DNA of 64,000 nt, taken from assembly GCF_900048895.1 (NCBI RefSeq), contig NZ_LT160640.1, positions 62,001 to 126,000 of the forward strand, read 5' to 3'. Shown one piece after another: positions 16,175 through 24,956 of this stretch. Each line of letters starts with the position of its first letter. Position 1 is the first letter of the stretch. The DNA comes from Neglectibacter timonensis (GTDB lineage: Bacteria; Bacillota; Clostridia; Oscillospirales; Acutalibacteraceae). The notes beneath the pieces are model-generated. The model made no database searches. It had not been told where the DNA came from and was given only the letters and a program-made list of their open reading frames with translations. A program made the translations under genes and the position numbers.

Positions 16175-17599
16175 ATGAAAAAGCACAGTACAATGCTTTC
16201 GTCTCTGATGGTGGTTTTGGTGCTGATCCTGACCGGCTGCAGAGGGCTTCCGGCCGACAGCAAACCGGCTTCTGTGTCGGCGTCTGGTAAAAGCGGTTGG
16301 AACAGGAATTGGAACGAAAAAGAAAGCAAGTATACCAAAGCTGACTACGAACTGGCCTTGTCCTTCCGGAAAGAGAAGTATGAAAATCAGAGCGTGGAAC
16401 AGTTTAACCGCCAGGTTATGGATTGGGAGAATGAAGAAGCTTACCACGCAACGGAGGAGGCTTTTGAAAGGCTTTCAGCCAGCCTGCCTGAGGAAGATGA
16501 GAATGCAAATTTCATTTTTCGGACCTTGTTCACCTCTTGGCGGGAATGCGAAAAGAAGCACTATAACGCCTGTGCCCATAGCAGGGCGCCTTGGCACAGC
16601 GGCTGGATAAACTGGGAAGTTACCGGCGATATTTTTGGAGATCGGGTAGTGCTGGCAGGCGGGTATTCGGATTTCAGCTTCAATTACAGTATCCCTGAGG
16701 AGGATAAGCTGACCGTCGGGGAACGCGACGCCCTGCTTCAGGGCGTGGAAACCTCCATGGAAAAATTTTTGGCAAGTCAAGGAAAAGAAAAGCTGGCAAA
16801 AGAAGAAACCATGGAAAAAGCTTTGGAAAAGGAGCTGAAGCGACAGTTAGAATCGTTGGGCGGCGGTATCCGATGGGAGGGGGAGCTGAGCTTAAATTAT
16901 TGGTGGAACCAATCCTGGGAGAACGCCGGTACCACAGCGATACAGGAGGGCGGCAGCATAGCCGTTAAGGAGGAATGGAGCACGAGCGGTGCCTACACCC
17001 CTGAACAGTATCAACTGGCGGTGAGAAACCTGAAATTTGACGGCTATGAATCGATGCCGGTTGCGGAGTTTAACCGCAAAATCCATACGGCGCTCACAGA
17101 GGCGGCGGAGGGTGCAGAGAAAAACCTGGAAGAGCTTTTGACAGCCTATGAAATGCTGCTTTCTTCCCTGCCGGAGAGCGATCCCAATTATTCTTTTTTT
17201 CATGAAACCATTCGGAATTCCCAAAATGAGTACGAGGCAAAATCGTGCGAGGTTTATACCGGCCGCATTACAGACCCGGAGGTATCGGATTCCTGCTATG
17301 AAGAAGTAAAGGAAGATGTATACGGAGATCAGGTAACTGTAGGGGCTGCGGAGGTGGAGTATTGTTTTACGTACCGCATTCTGAAGGAGAACGAACTCAC
17401 TGTAGCTGAGAGGGATTCTTTCCTTCAGACAGTTCGTCAAAAAATGAGGGATCAGCTGAACGTGGTTTTGTCGGGCGGCGGGGAAAGTTTTGGTAGGGAC
17501 AAGCTTCAAAAGGACTTCGAGGCGGTAGGAAAAACGGCGGGTTCTGAAAAAATCCAATTTACCGGCTGCACCGTACAATCCTGCGAAGTATATCGCTGA
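16175..17599 (+). CDS. Lipoprotein with two copies of the M56 sensor-like domain
   Basis: A 474-residue exported protein. The N terminus MKKHSTMLSSL is followed by a hydrophobic stretch and the lipobox LTGC, so it should be lipid-anchored outside the membrane. Two repeats (about 52-235 and 272-474) each resemble the C-terminal extracellular domain of the M56 peptidase just upstream. Shared blocks are EFNRK/QFNRQ, the E.DKLTVGERD / ENELTVAERD segment, and in repeat 2 CFTYRIL and FTGC. I know no function for this domain. Because it shares the operon, it may bind the same ligand or compete with the sensor. The ATG has AAGAAGGG upstream. Family is unrecognised; export is confident. Confidence 0.85.
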   Translation: MKKHSTMLSSLMVVLVLILTGCRGLPADSKPASVSASGKSGWNRNWNEKESKYTKADYELALSFRKEKYENQSVEQFNRQVMDWENEEAYHATEEAFERLSASLPEEDENANFIFRTLFTSWRECEKKHYNACAHSRAPWHSGWINWEVTGDIFGDRVVLAGGYSDFSFNYSIPEEDKLTVGERDALLQGVETSMEKFLASQGKEKLAKEETMEKALEKELKRQLESLGGGIRWEGELSLNYWWNQSWENAGTTAIQEGGSIAVKEEWSTSGAYTPEQYQLAVRNLKFDGYESMPVAEFNRKIHTALTEAAEGAEKNLEELLTAYEMLLSSLPESDPNYSFFHETIRNSQNEYEAKSCEVYTGRITDPEVSDSCYEEVKEDVYGDQVTVGAAEVEYCFTYRILKENELTVAERDSFLQTVRQKMRDQLNVVLSGGGESFGRDKLQKDFEAVGKTAGSEKIQFTGCTVQSCEVYR

Positions 17600-17637
17600 A
17601 CAAAAGGCGGAATAAAGGAGATTCCATGGAATCAAAG

Positions 17638-17681
17638 CAGCCGCATGGCAGCGGAAGAATCCGTTTTGCCCTGCGGCTGCT
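17638..17681. terminator. Possible bidirectional hairpin between convergent genes
   Basis: GCAGCCGCA pairs with TGCGGCTGC, with an inner CGGA/TCCG stem, midway between the convergent lipoprotein and response-regulator genes. No clear U-tract is present, so the terminator role is tentative. Confidence 0.4.
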
Positions 17682-17721
17682 GTCCTGCCTGAAGGATGGC
17701 GCACAGATGTGGACGAGCGCG

Positions 17722-19248
17722 CTATTTTTCCCGCAGGTTTTTGGGCGGCATCTGATAATACTGCTTGAAAGCCCTGGAAAAGGAATAGACGCTTTCATAA
17801 CCCACCAGATTTGCAACATCCTTGATCTTGATAGAAGGATCCTCCTCCAAAAGCCGCTTTGCCTCGCGCATGCGGACACTGGTAATATATTCGGAAAAGC
17901 TCTGTTGGGTCTGCTCCTTGAAAAATTTGCTGAAATAGGTGTAGCTCATATTGACGGCACTGGCTACGTCATTCATGCTGATTTCCTGATTGTAATGGCC
18001 CTCGATATATTTGATGGCAGTTGAAATAACATACTGTGCCTTGTCAGTTTCTTTTTCGCTCTGCTGCTGCAGGCGATAGTGGATTTCCTTAAAGTAAAGC
18101 CGGATTTCATCCAGACTGGCAAAATCGCTGAAATGACGGGGCTCCTCCAAGTCCATATGGAAGGCAGCGGCTAAATCCTGTGCCTGGGTGAGATAATAGG
18201 TGTAGAAATTTCGGATGTCAGCCAGGGTGGCATGTGTATCGTGAAAAAACTCATATGTAAATATTTCATTCAGGAAGACATTGATCAATTCGAAATTCCG
18301 GCTTTGAAATGCACTTTGGATTCGCCTGATATATTTGGGGAAAAGCTCGGAAGAATAACGTGTGGAATCCTGACGGTCTGCGGCTTTGCTCATCCGTACG
18401 GAAAAGCGTTCCAGCAGCTGGTAGGAGAGGGTATGCCTGGCCTGATGGAGAAGTTCAGGATACTCCTCCAGAGAAAGCCCACGCTGGCTGACCGCACAGC
18501 GGCACTCCATTTTCCGCGACGCGGCAAAGGCGCAGAATTCCTCTAAATAGGAGCGCACGGCAGAATCCTCTGCAGCGGTATTGAATAACAGGACGTTTAC
18601 CTGCCTTGTGTCATATAGATGGCAGGCCAGTAAGCCGGCATTTTTTTCTTTTTCCATGCGGAATTCCTGGAACAGCTGGACAAAGGAAACAGAATTGTCA
18701 GTTCGGAATGCTGCCGCATAAAAATAGGGGAAGGTCAGCTCTTCCGGGATATTCCCCGCTTCAGCCAAATTGCCCCGTTCCAGGGCGCTGCAGTATTTTT
18801 CCGTTCGGTAGTCAAGCGTCTGCTTTCTGCGCAGCGCCATATCCTCTTGAGAGTTTCTCTTCGTACGGATGTTCTCAAGGCATTTGATCAGGATTTCTTT
18901 CAGCTGCCGCAGCTTGACCGGTTTGAGCAGATAGTCCACCACACCGCTGAGCATGGCGCTGCGCATGTATTCATAATAGCTGTAGCCGCTGAGAACCACC
19001 AGCTGAACATCGGGATATTCTTTTGAAACTGCTTCGATCAGTTCCAGGCCGGATTGGTAGGGCATCTGTACGTCGGTAATCAGGATATCAACTTGCTTTT
19101 TCTGCATCATGCTATAGGCCTCGTATGCGGAATTGGCTGTGATTACCTCATCCAGGCCAAGCTGGCTTTCCTGATTCACCAGGTCGATTTTCAAACGCAT
19201 TGCATTGCACAAAAGCGGATCGTCGTCTACGATAAGTGCGGTAAACAA
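17722..19248 (-). CDS. AraC-type response regulator (YesN-like)
   Basis: A 508-residue regulator of a two-component system. The receiver domain (about 1-125) has the acidic pocket VDDD (8-10), phospho-acceptor D59 in LITDVQMPY and the KPV lysine. A middle linker of about 250 residues is followed by an AraC-type double helix-turn-helix (about 405-505) with MNDVASAVNMSYTYFSKFFKE and IKDVANLVGYESVYSFSRAFKQYY blocks in part. Its kinase partner begins 17 bp upstream on the same strand. YesN-type regulators usually control sugar transport, which fits the ABC transporter 5 kb away. Confidence 0.93.
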   Translation of the reverse strand: MFTALIVDDDPLLCNAMRLKIDLVNQESQLGLDEVITANSAYEAYSMMQKKQVDILITDVQMPYQSGLELIEAVSKEYPDVQLVVLSGYSYYEYMRSAMLSGVVDYLLKPVKLRQLKEILIKCLENIRTKRNSQEDMALRRKQTLDYRTEKYCSALERGNLAEAGNIPEELTFPYFYAAAFRTDNSVSFVQLFQEFRMEKEKNAGLLACHLYDTRQVNVLLFNTAAEDSAVRSYLEEFCAFAASRKMECRCAVSQRGLSLEEYPELLHQARHTLSYQLLERFSVRMSKAADRQDSTRYSSELFPKYIRRIQSAFQSRNFELINVFLNEIFTYEFFHDTHATLADIRNFYTYYLTQAQDLAAAFHMDLEEPRHFSDFASLDEIRLYFKEIHYRLQQQSEKETDKAQYVISTAIKYIEGHYNQEISMNDVASAVNMSYTYFSKFFKEQTQQSFSEYITSVRMREAKRLLEEDPSIKIKDVANLVGYESVYSFSRAFKQYYQMPPKNLREK

Positions 19249-19265
19249 GCTTTTCCCTCCTGACG

Positions 19266-21017
19266 TTAAAGTTTCAGAAATAAGAATACGCTGGTGTATC
19301 TTTCTTTCCGACTGTTCACACGCAGACCGCCGGTGTTATTGTAAAAGAGGTGAATCCGGTCATTGATGTTCTCCAAGCCGATCCCTTTTTTCTTTGTTTC
19401 ATATTTGAGGGAATCTGCCCGGTAAGGCTCTTCAAACCTCTGGTTCATGGCATTGACCTGTTCTCGGCCGATGCCATGCCCGTTATCGCGGATACGCAGG
19501 ATTAAAGTACCTTTTTGGCGGCGCGCCCCAATGACCACCATGCGCTGTGCCTCCGCTGGTTTTCCCTCAAATCCATGGACAAAGGAGTTCTCCACAATGG
19601 GCTGAAGCAGAAAACGCAGTACCTGTATCTCGAGAAGGATTGATGAAATATGGGTGCGGAAAATTACGGAATCCCCATAACGGCAGCGCTGTAAGTTTAC
19701 ATAATTTTCAACATAATCCACTTCATCCCGCAGGGAGATGAACATGCGGGTAGTGACGGTGTTATAACGGATCATCTGAGCAAAATCACAGAGATAATCG
19801 GCGATTTCGTATTCTCCGTTCAGTGTGAGCTTGCCCACAAACAGATCCAGAGTGTTGTAGATAAAATGAGGGTTGATCTGCAGAAGAAGAGCCTGAAGCT
19901 GCACATCCTTATAAGCGGTTTCCTTTTGGATGTTTTCCTGCATCAGCGAGTGTACCTTTTGCAGGGTAGCGTTGAATTGCATACCGATTTCCCCGATTTC
20001 ATCCGGCTGGTCCACCTGTAGGGAACTTTGAAAGCCCGAGGCGGCAATGGTTTCCATATCAGAAGCATAGCTCTGCAGACGGGATGTAATGGAACGGATA
20101 AACGCATAGAAGATAAAGAGGAATACCATGGACAAAAGCCCTACCAGAAAAATAGTCAGGAAGGAATTTTGCAGAAGGACATCCTGTTCTGAAGAAGCAA
20201 GCGCCAGGCCAAAACGCAGGGGGAGCCTGCTTGGGGAGGAGCCGGTGAGATAAAGGGTGGAACGGTCTAGAAAGGGTTTCTCCTGAGAAACGGCCGGAAA
20301 GACAAAATCCTTTTGCAGGACGATGTTCGCCATATAGGGCCGGTTTTCCTCATCCAACAGGAAAAAAGCGGTGTTCGGCTCACGGGACTGCAGGTATCCG
20401 GAAAACAGAGTGGATGATTTAATCTGCACAATGGCGTAACCGACAGACTTACCGTAGGGAGAGGTAATGTTCTGAATATAATAAAATTTCTGTGAGAGAT
20501 AATTGTCCAGTGAGTTTTGTGACAGGTTTTCCGGGGAGAAATACCATTTTCGGTCCTTTTCAGCTTCAATGAAATCCCATAACTCCGGTAGAGCAACGTC
20601 TGATTTATGAAAAATCAGATGGAAATCCTGAGGGATGGTATTGTTTCCAGTGACGATCCAAAGATGTTCGATAAAAGGAGAGATGGTGTTCTCAGCGCCC
20701 AACAGCAAAGGAAGGACCGTCTGGGTATACTCTTCGAAAGAAGAAGGGCCGGCAAAAGACCGGGATAAAAAGGAGATTAGGCTGCCGTTGGTGGTAAGGG
20801 ATTGGGTAATGGTCTCTACCGAATCCAGTTTTTCGTTGACATCCTGTTCCATATTGCCCAAAATGTAATTTCCATTTTGAATAAGCTGCTCATTGAATTG
20901 TTTGGTAAAGGAGCTGAAATTATAGGTGAGAAGAATCACCAAAGGCAGTAGAATCAAAGCCAGAAACCCAAGAGTAATCTTATGGGAAATTTTCATGTTA
21001 TGAAAACAGGATAACAT
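19266..21017 (-). CDS. Sensor histidine kinase (YesM-like)
   Basis: A 583-residue membrane kinase that would phosphorylate the adjacent regulator. Transmembrane segments at about 13-33 and 283-306 flank an extracellular sensing domain of about 250 residues. A HAMP-like region (about 305-360) precedes the His_kinase domain with H384 in LLQINPHFIYNTLD, and an ATPase domain with FLLQPIVENSFVHGF and DNGHGIG. The ATG at 21017 was chosen because AGGAGG lies at ideal spacing; frame is open 33 codons further upstream, but that part would include the -10 region. Ligand is unknown, but context points to an oligosaccharide or its binding protein. Confidence 0.93.
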   Translation of the reverse strand: MLSCFHNMKISHKITLGFLALILLPLVILLTYNFSSFTKQFNEQLIQNGNYILGNMEQDVNEKLDSVETITQSLTTNGSLISFLSRSFAGPSSFEEYTQTVLPLLLGAENTISPFIEHLWIVTGNNTIPQDFHLIFHKSDVALPELWDFIEAEKDRKWYFSPENLSQNSLDNYLSQKFYYIQNITSPYGKSVGYAIVQIKSSTLFSGYLQSREPNTAFFLLDEENRPYMANIVLQKDFVFPAVSQEKPFLDRSTLYLTGSSPSRLPLRFGLALASSEQDVLLQNSFLTIFLVGLLSMVFLFIFYAFIRSITSRLQSYASDMETIAASGFQSSLQVDQPDEIGEIGMQFNATLQKVHSLMQENIQKETAYKDVQLQALLLQINPHFIYNTLDLFVGKLTLNGEYEIADYLCDFAQMIRYNTVTTRMFISLRDEVDYVENYVNLQRCRYGDSVIFRTHISSILLEIQVLRFLLQPIVENSFVHGFEGKPAEAQRMVVIGARRQKGTLILRIRDNGHGIGREQVNAMNQRFEEPYRADSLKYETKKKGIGLENINDRIHLFYNNTGGLRVNSRKERYTSVFLFLKL

Positions 21018-21069
21018 AGGAGAAAACCTCCTTTTTTGTGGAATTTGAGAGGTAAGGCAGTTCAGCACT

Positions 21070-21097
21070 ATTATATCACGCGGAAGAAAAATATCAA
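21070..21097 (-). promoter_or_regulatory. Promoter of the YesM/YesN-type operon
   Basis: On the minus strand TTGATA (21092-21097) and an extended -10 TGATATAAT (TATAAT at 21070-21075) are 16 bp apart, about 53 bp before the kinase ATG. Confidence 0.78.
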
Positions 21098-21223
21098 ATG
21101 CAGGAAGTTCTTGCACAAATCAGAAAAACATGTCACAATAAAAAAAGTTGTAGCCGGCCGTTATCTCAGAAGAGATAAATAAGGCTATTTTTCATCGAAG
21201 CGATGAAAGTGAGGAGGAAAGCT

Positions 21224-21913
21224 TTGATAAAGGGTGTGTTTTTTGATCTGTTTTTTACCTTAATTCTTCCCCGCTATCCTGCCGACAGAAAAGAATGCGA
21301 TGTGTTGGGAATGTCTGTGGAGGAATGGGAACGGTATGCAGAGGAGGAGAACCTTTACCGGGAGCGTGCCTTGGGCATGGTGAAGTCGGAATCCGAAATT
21401 CTGGAGCGCATCACGTCGCAGATACCGGTCCACATCACGCCGGAACAAAGGGCGGAGGTGCTGTCAAGGCGGGAGCGGAGAATGCGGTCAGCTTTTTTGG
21501 AAGTCCCGGAACTGGTGCTTGAGGTTTTGAATGAGCTTCGAAAAAGCCATATAAAAATCGGCCTGATCAGCAATTGTGATAGAATTGATATCAAATTCTG
21601 GGATCAATCAAGGCTGGCTGGATTTTTTGACGACGCAGTTTTTTCCTGTGAGGTGGGGCTGCTTAAACCGGACGAGAAAATTTACAGGCTGGCGCTAAAC
21701 AGGCTGGGCCTGAGAGCTTCGGAATGTGTGTTCGTGGGGGATGGGGGCTCGGATGAATTGAAAGGCGCGAAAAAAGCCGGGATGAAAACGGTGTTTTCAG
21801 AAGCGCTGCTCCAAAAGACAAAAAGGGAACAAAGGGAATTGATGGCTTCTGCCGATGTCCATATCCAACAATTTGACCAGCTGCTAAGAATTGTTTCGCA
21901 CAGCGTCCTGTGA
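21224..21913 (+). CDS. HAD-superfamily hydrolase
   Basis: A 229-residue haloacid-dehalogenase-type phosphatase. Motif I is FFDLFFTL: the nucleophile Asp is present, but the usual second Asp (DxD) is Phe, as in some YjjG/dehalogenase-like members. Motif II is LISNCD, motif III the Lys of GLLKPDEKIY, and motif IV VGDGGSDELKGAKKAG. The start is taken as TTG at 21224, six bases after GAGGAGG; an ATG at 21203 lacks a ribosome site. The gene opens the plus-strand carbohydrate cluster and is followed after 16 bp by the binding-protein-like gene. Substrate is unknown. Confidence 0.85.
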   Translation: MIKGVFFDLFFTLILPRYPADRKECDVLGMSVEEWERYAEEENLYRERALGMVKSESEILERITSQIPVHITPEQRAEVLSRRERRMRSAFLEVPELVLEVLNELRKSHIKIGLISNCDRIDIKFWDQSRLAGFFDDAVFSCEVGLLKPDEKIYRLALNRLGLRASECVFVGDGGSDELKGAKKAGMKTVFSEALLQKTKREQRELMASADVHIQQFDQLLRIVSHSVL

Positions 21914-21929
21914 GGAAGAAAGGAGGCCA

Positions 21930-23441
21930 ATGCTTCTTATGAAATGGAAATATCTGCCCATTTGGAAGAAAAACAGGATTAGGCAGTATTGGGTTCTGGC
22001 CTTTCTGTTGTGCCTGCTGCTGAGTTTTTCCCTGCTTTTTGCCTCCCGGTATTACGGCGGAAGCGCAGCCCCTTTCGAATTGTTGGAAAACGACAGGGAA
22101 GACAAACTTACCTGGTATTTTGTGACCAAAAGCGGCAGCACCTTTGAAGAGGACCTTTCCCTGCTTCCCTCGGAAAAAGAATTGACCGAGCTTGCCGGAG
22201 TCCCAGTGCAGCGTGAGGTGTGCACGGCAGATAAATTCCTGAATCTGACGGCGGCAAACGCTCCGATGGATGTGCTGACTTCCTGCTATACAGACTCCAA
22301 ACTCAAACGGTTTGAGACATCCGGCAGAGTCTGGAATTTGGAATTGTTGGCGGAGAAAAATTTACATGGCTTCAACTTTTCGGAGTCCTTTATTGAGTGG
22401 TGCGGGAATACGAAGAATGATGTTTACGCGTATCCACATACGAAAACTGTAACAGAGGAGGATAAGAGTCCCTCGTCCGGTGTGGCTATGCTGGTACAGA
22501 AGGAAAAAAAAGAAGAATATTTTTCTGCATCTACAACCTTTGGAACGAAAGAGGCGGTGGTGGATGCCCTCAAAGTAATTCGGAAAAATGAACCGGATAT
22601 GGTTCCCTGTTATCTGGACCTGACGTCTCTGCAGCAGATGTTCGGCGCTAGAATTGAGGATGAGGATGGAACGTGGCAGGAAAAGTTTTTTGAACCTGAG
22701 ACTCTGGAAGGACTGCAGTATCTCAACAGGCTCTATCGGGAAAGGATGCTTCCCCAGGAGCTTTTCACCCTGACGGAAGGCGCCTTGCTGTCTCAGCTTC
22801 GGGAGGGAAAGGTTTTTCTCGTTTCCACAAGGGATCTGTACTCTATCCTGCAATGCCTGCCGGAGGATGACCTGGTCTGGCAGAACTATGAGCCTGCAGG
22901 ACCTATCCGTTCCGATTCCGGAAAAATATTTCAATTCAGAAGGAATTACGACGAGCAGTATGCTTCCACGATGTTTTTCCTGGACAGCTCTTATGAGTCT
23001 GTTCAAGCCAGGCTGTTGATTCGTTTCTGTGTGTGCAATATGGATTTTTCGCCGGTACAGCAGGAAGCTTTGGTACGGTCAGGCCTGAGCCAGTGGGTGA
23101 AGCATCTCCCAAGGCCTGAACTGGAGAAGGATGCTTTTCATACCTTTGCGGTTCCTACCATCCCTTATGAAATTTTATTTTCCCACTATGCAGATACAAG
23201 GTTGGCTACCATTTACGACCGCACGGAAAATTATCGGTCCGCTCAGATTATCAAGATGGTGCTCAGCAGTTCGCCGGAAGAAGTAAAACGTATCTATAGT
23301 GAGACTCTCCAGGAAATGAAGAATGGAGATTATGAGCTTTTGGAAAACTGGAAGGAGAACCGGTACCAGAAAGCCAAAGAGCTGGCGTCATCAAATCAAC
23401 AGGAAGCTGTACCGAAAATCACGGATTCCGGAGAATCCTGA
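21930..23441 (+). CDS. Membrane-anchored extracellular solute-binding-like protein
   Basis: About 503 residues. A single N-terminal transmembrane helix (about 19-38) after a basic segment anchors the rest outside. There is no lipobox Cys, unlike the binding protein at 25972. The extracellular part has the general look of a family 1 extracellular solute-binding protein but I recognise no specific subfamily. Start choice is uncertain: GGAGG is three bases before the ATG at 21930 and twelve before the ATG at 21939. Its position between the YesMN genes and the ABC permeases suggests a ligand-presenting sensor partner or an additional binding protein. The reading frame continues without a stop for another 78 codons after its TGA. 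Confidence 0.7.
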   Translation: MLLMKWKYLPIWKKNRIRQYWVLAFLLCLLLSFSLLFASRYYGGSAAPFELLENDREDKLTWYFVTKSGSTFEEDLSLLPSEKELTELAGVPVQREVCTADKFLNLTAANAPMDVLTSCYTDSKLKRFETSGRVWNLELLAEKNLHGFNFSESFIEWCGNTKNDVYAYPHTKTVTEEDKSPSSGVAMLVQKEKKEEYFSASTTFGTKEAVVDALKVIRKNEPDMVPCYLDLTSLQQMFGARIEDEDGTWQEKFFEPETLEGLQYLNRLYRERMLPQELFTLTEGALLSQLREGKVFLVSTRDLYSILQCLPEDDLVWQNYEPAGPIRSDSGKIFQFRRNYDEQYASTMFFLDSSYESVQARLLIRFCVCNMDFSPVQQEALVRSGLSQWVKHLPRPELEKDAFHTFAVPTIPYEILFSHYADTRLATIYDRTENYRSAQIIKMVLSSSPEEVKRIYSETLQEMKNGDYELLENWKENRYQKAKELASSNQQEAVPKITDSGES

Positions 23442-23678
23442 CTAAGTACAGCAGAAAAGAGTGGGGAAGGGGCGGCTGATAAATTTGACGAAAACGTTAT
23501 TGTGGTACTGGTTTGCAAGAAGTACCATGAGCTGCTGCGCCGGGAGAGCCGGTTTGTGAAGTGTATTGGGAAAAATTTTCTCCTGCAGCTTAAAAGGAAG
23601 AACCCCGGGGATTTCGAGCAGGGAAAAAAGCTCTTCCTGTTAAGCTTTTCAGGCAGTTCTGTGATAGTTCCGGTATAG
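23442..23678 (+). other. In-frame open extension after the binding-protein stop codon
   Basis: Directly after the TGA at 23439-23441 the same frame stays open for 78 codons, ending at TAG (23676-23678). The inferred peptide is basic and has no recognised domain. It may be a remnant of a longer gene, a small gene with an unusual start, or chance. The rest of the 510-bp gap to 23952 holds a terminator and a promoter-like -10. Confidence 0.3.
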
Positions 23679-23722
23679 ATTTCGGGTAAAAAAGAGTGCA
23701 AAGCTCAGCTACAGCAAAATCA

Positions 23723-23770
23723 AAAAACACCGCTCGCCGTCGATCAAGACGGACGAGCGGTGTTTTTTTG
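23723..23770 (+). terminator. Strong bidirectional terminator
   Basis: AAAAAACACCGCTCG pairs with CGAGCGGTGTTTTTT, with an inner CCGTC/GACGG stem. It separates the HAD/binding-protein pair from the ABC transporter. Confidence 0.92.
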
Positions 23771-23922
23771 GTTTATTGAGACAAGGCTGTAGGAATGAGG
23801 TGACGACAAATCAGCCAAAATATTTTTTAAAATATCCCGTTTCTAGGGATTGTGCAAAAAAAGAGGGCAAATAATGTTAACAAATCGTAAATTGAATCAT
23901 TTTTTTATCCTGATTTGCCATC

Positions 23923-23928
23923 TATAAT
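23923..23928 (+). promoter_or_regulatory. Possible -10 of the ABC transporter operon
   Basis: A perfect TATAAT lies 23 bp before the permease ATG. No good -35 is seen at 16-18 bp (an AT-run is there instead), consistent with a promoter needing an activator such as the YesN-type regulator. Confidence 0.45.
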
Positions 23929-23951
23929 TACTTCCAGCAAAAGAGGAAAGG

Positions 23952-24917
23952 ATGAGAAAATGCATGGCGGCTAAGATTGTTGGACAGAAACTCAGCGCCA
24001 AAGACAAATTCAGAAAGAATTGCAAGGGGATCCGCCGGAACTGGCAGCTTTATCTGCTTCTGGTACCTGCGGTAGTGCTCCTGTTTTGTTTCACCTATAT
24101 CCCGATGTACGGTATCCAAATTGCCTTTAAGGATTTCGTTCCAAAGCTGGGAATTGAGGGTAGCAAATGGGTGGGATTTGAACATTTCCAAACCTTTTTC
24201 AATTCCTTCCAGGTAAAATCCCTGTTTACCAACACCATTACCCTGAGCCTTTACAGCCTGATCGCCGGATTCCCCTTTCCCATTATCCTTGCTTTGATGA
24301 TGAACCAGATCCGGGTAAAGCGCTTTAAGCAGACGCTGCAGGTGGTTACCTATCTGCCTCATTTCATTTCCACGGTGGTCATGGTGGGCATTATGCTTAT
24401 CGTGCTCTCGCCAAGCAGCGGATTATTCGGCAATATTGCGCGGATGTTCGGTGTAATTGATCCGCCGAACCTGATGGGGCAGGCCGGGGCTTTCCAGAGC
24501 ATCTATGTGTGGAGCGATGTTTGGCAGCATGCCGGCTGGGACAGCATCATCTATATCGCGGCCCTGGCGGCGGTGGATCCCTCCCTCTACGAGGCCGCCA
24601 CGGTGGACGGCGCCGGAAAATGGCAGAAAATTAAATACATAGATATTCCCTTCCTGCTGCCCACCGCTGTAATCCTGCTGATCATGCGCGCCGGCAACAT
24701 CATGAATGTAGGGTTTGAAAAAGTCTATTTGATGCAGAATCCGCTCAATACCATGGTAAGCGAAATTATTGCCACTTATGTCTATAAAATCGGTATTATC
24801 AGCAACCAGTACAGTCTTTCTGCCGCAGTGGGACTTTTTAACAACGTGATCAATTTCATCCTGCTTCTGCTGGTCAACCAGGTTTCTAAAAAAATGGGCG
24901 ATACCAGCCTGTTCTGA
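23952..24917 (+). CDS. Sugar ABC transporter permease (LplB-like)
   Basis: A 321-residue integral membrane permease of the CUT1 type. About six transmembrane helices are visible, starting at LYLLLVPAVVLLFCFTYIP. The cytoplasmic EAA loop, DPSLYEAATVDGAGKWQKI, is intact and would contact the ATPase. It pairs with the permease 39 bp downstream. No ATPase gene is in the cluster; such importers often use a shared MsmK-type ATPase encoded elsewhere. Confidence 0.93.
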   Translation: MRKCMAAKIVGQKLSAKDKFRKNCKGIRRNWQLYLLLVPAVVLLFCFTYIPMYGIQIAFKDFVPKLGIEGSKWVGFEHFQTFFNSFQVKSLFTNTITLSLYSLIAGFPFPIILALMMNQIRVKRFKQTLQVVTYLPHFISTVVMVGIMLIVLSPSSGLFGNIARMFGVIDPPNLMGQAGAFQSIYVWSDVWQHAGWDSIIYIAALAAVDPSLYEAATVDGAGKWQKIKYIDIPFLLPTAVILLIMRAGNIMNVGFEKVYLMQNPLNTMVSEIIATYVYKIGIISNQYSLSAAVGLFNNVINFILLLLVNQVSKKMGDTSLF

Positions 24918-24956
24918 GAAAATGAACCGATATTTTTTGGATGGGAGAATCATGTC

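Noticed and set aside
21203-21223. ATG at 21203 as start of the HAD gene
   Set aside because: No ribosome site precedes it, and GAGGAGG lies just downstream, ideally placed for TTG 21224.
23396-23701. A minus-strand frame of about 100 codons in the gap before the ABC operon
   Set aside because: No ribosome site, overlaps the end of the binding-protein gene, and no recognisable features.
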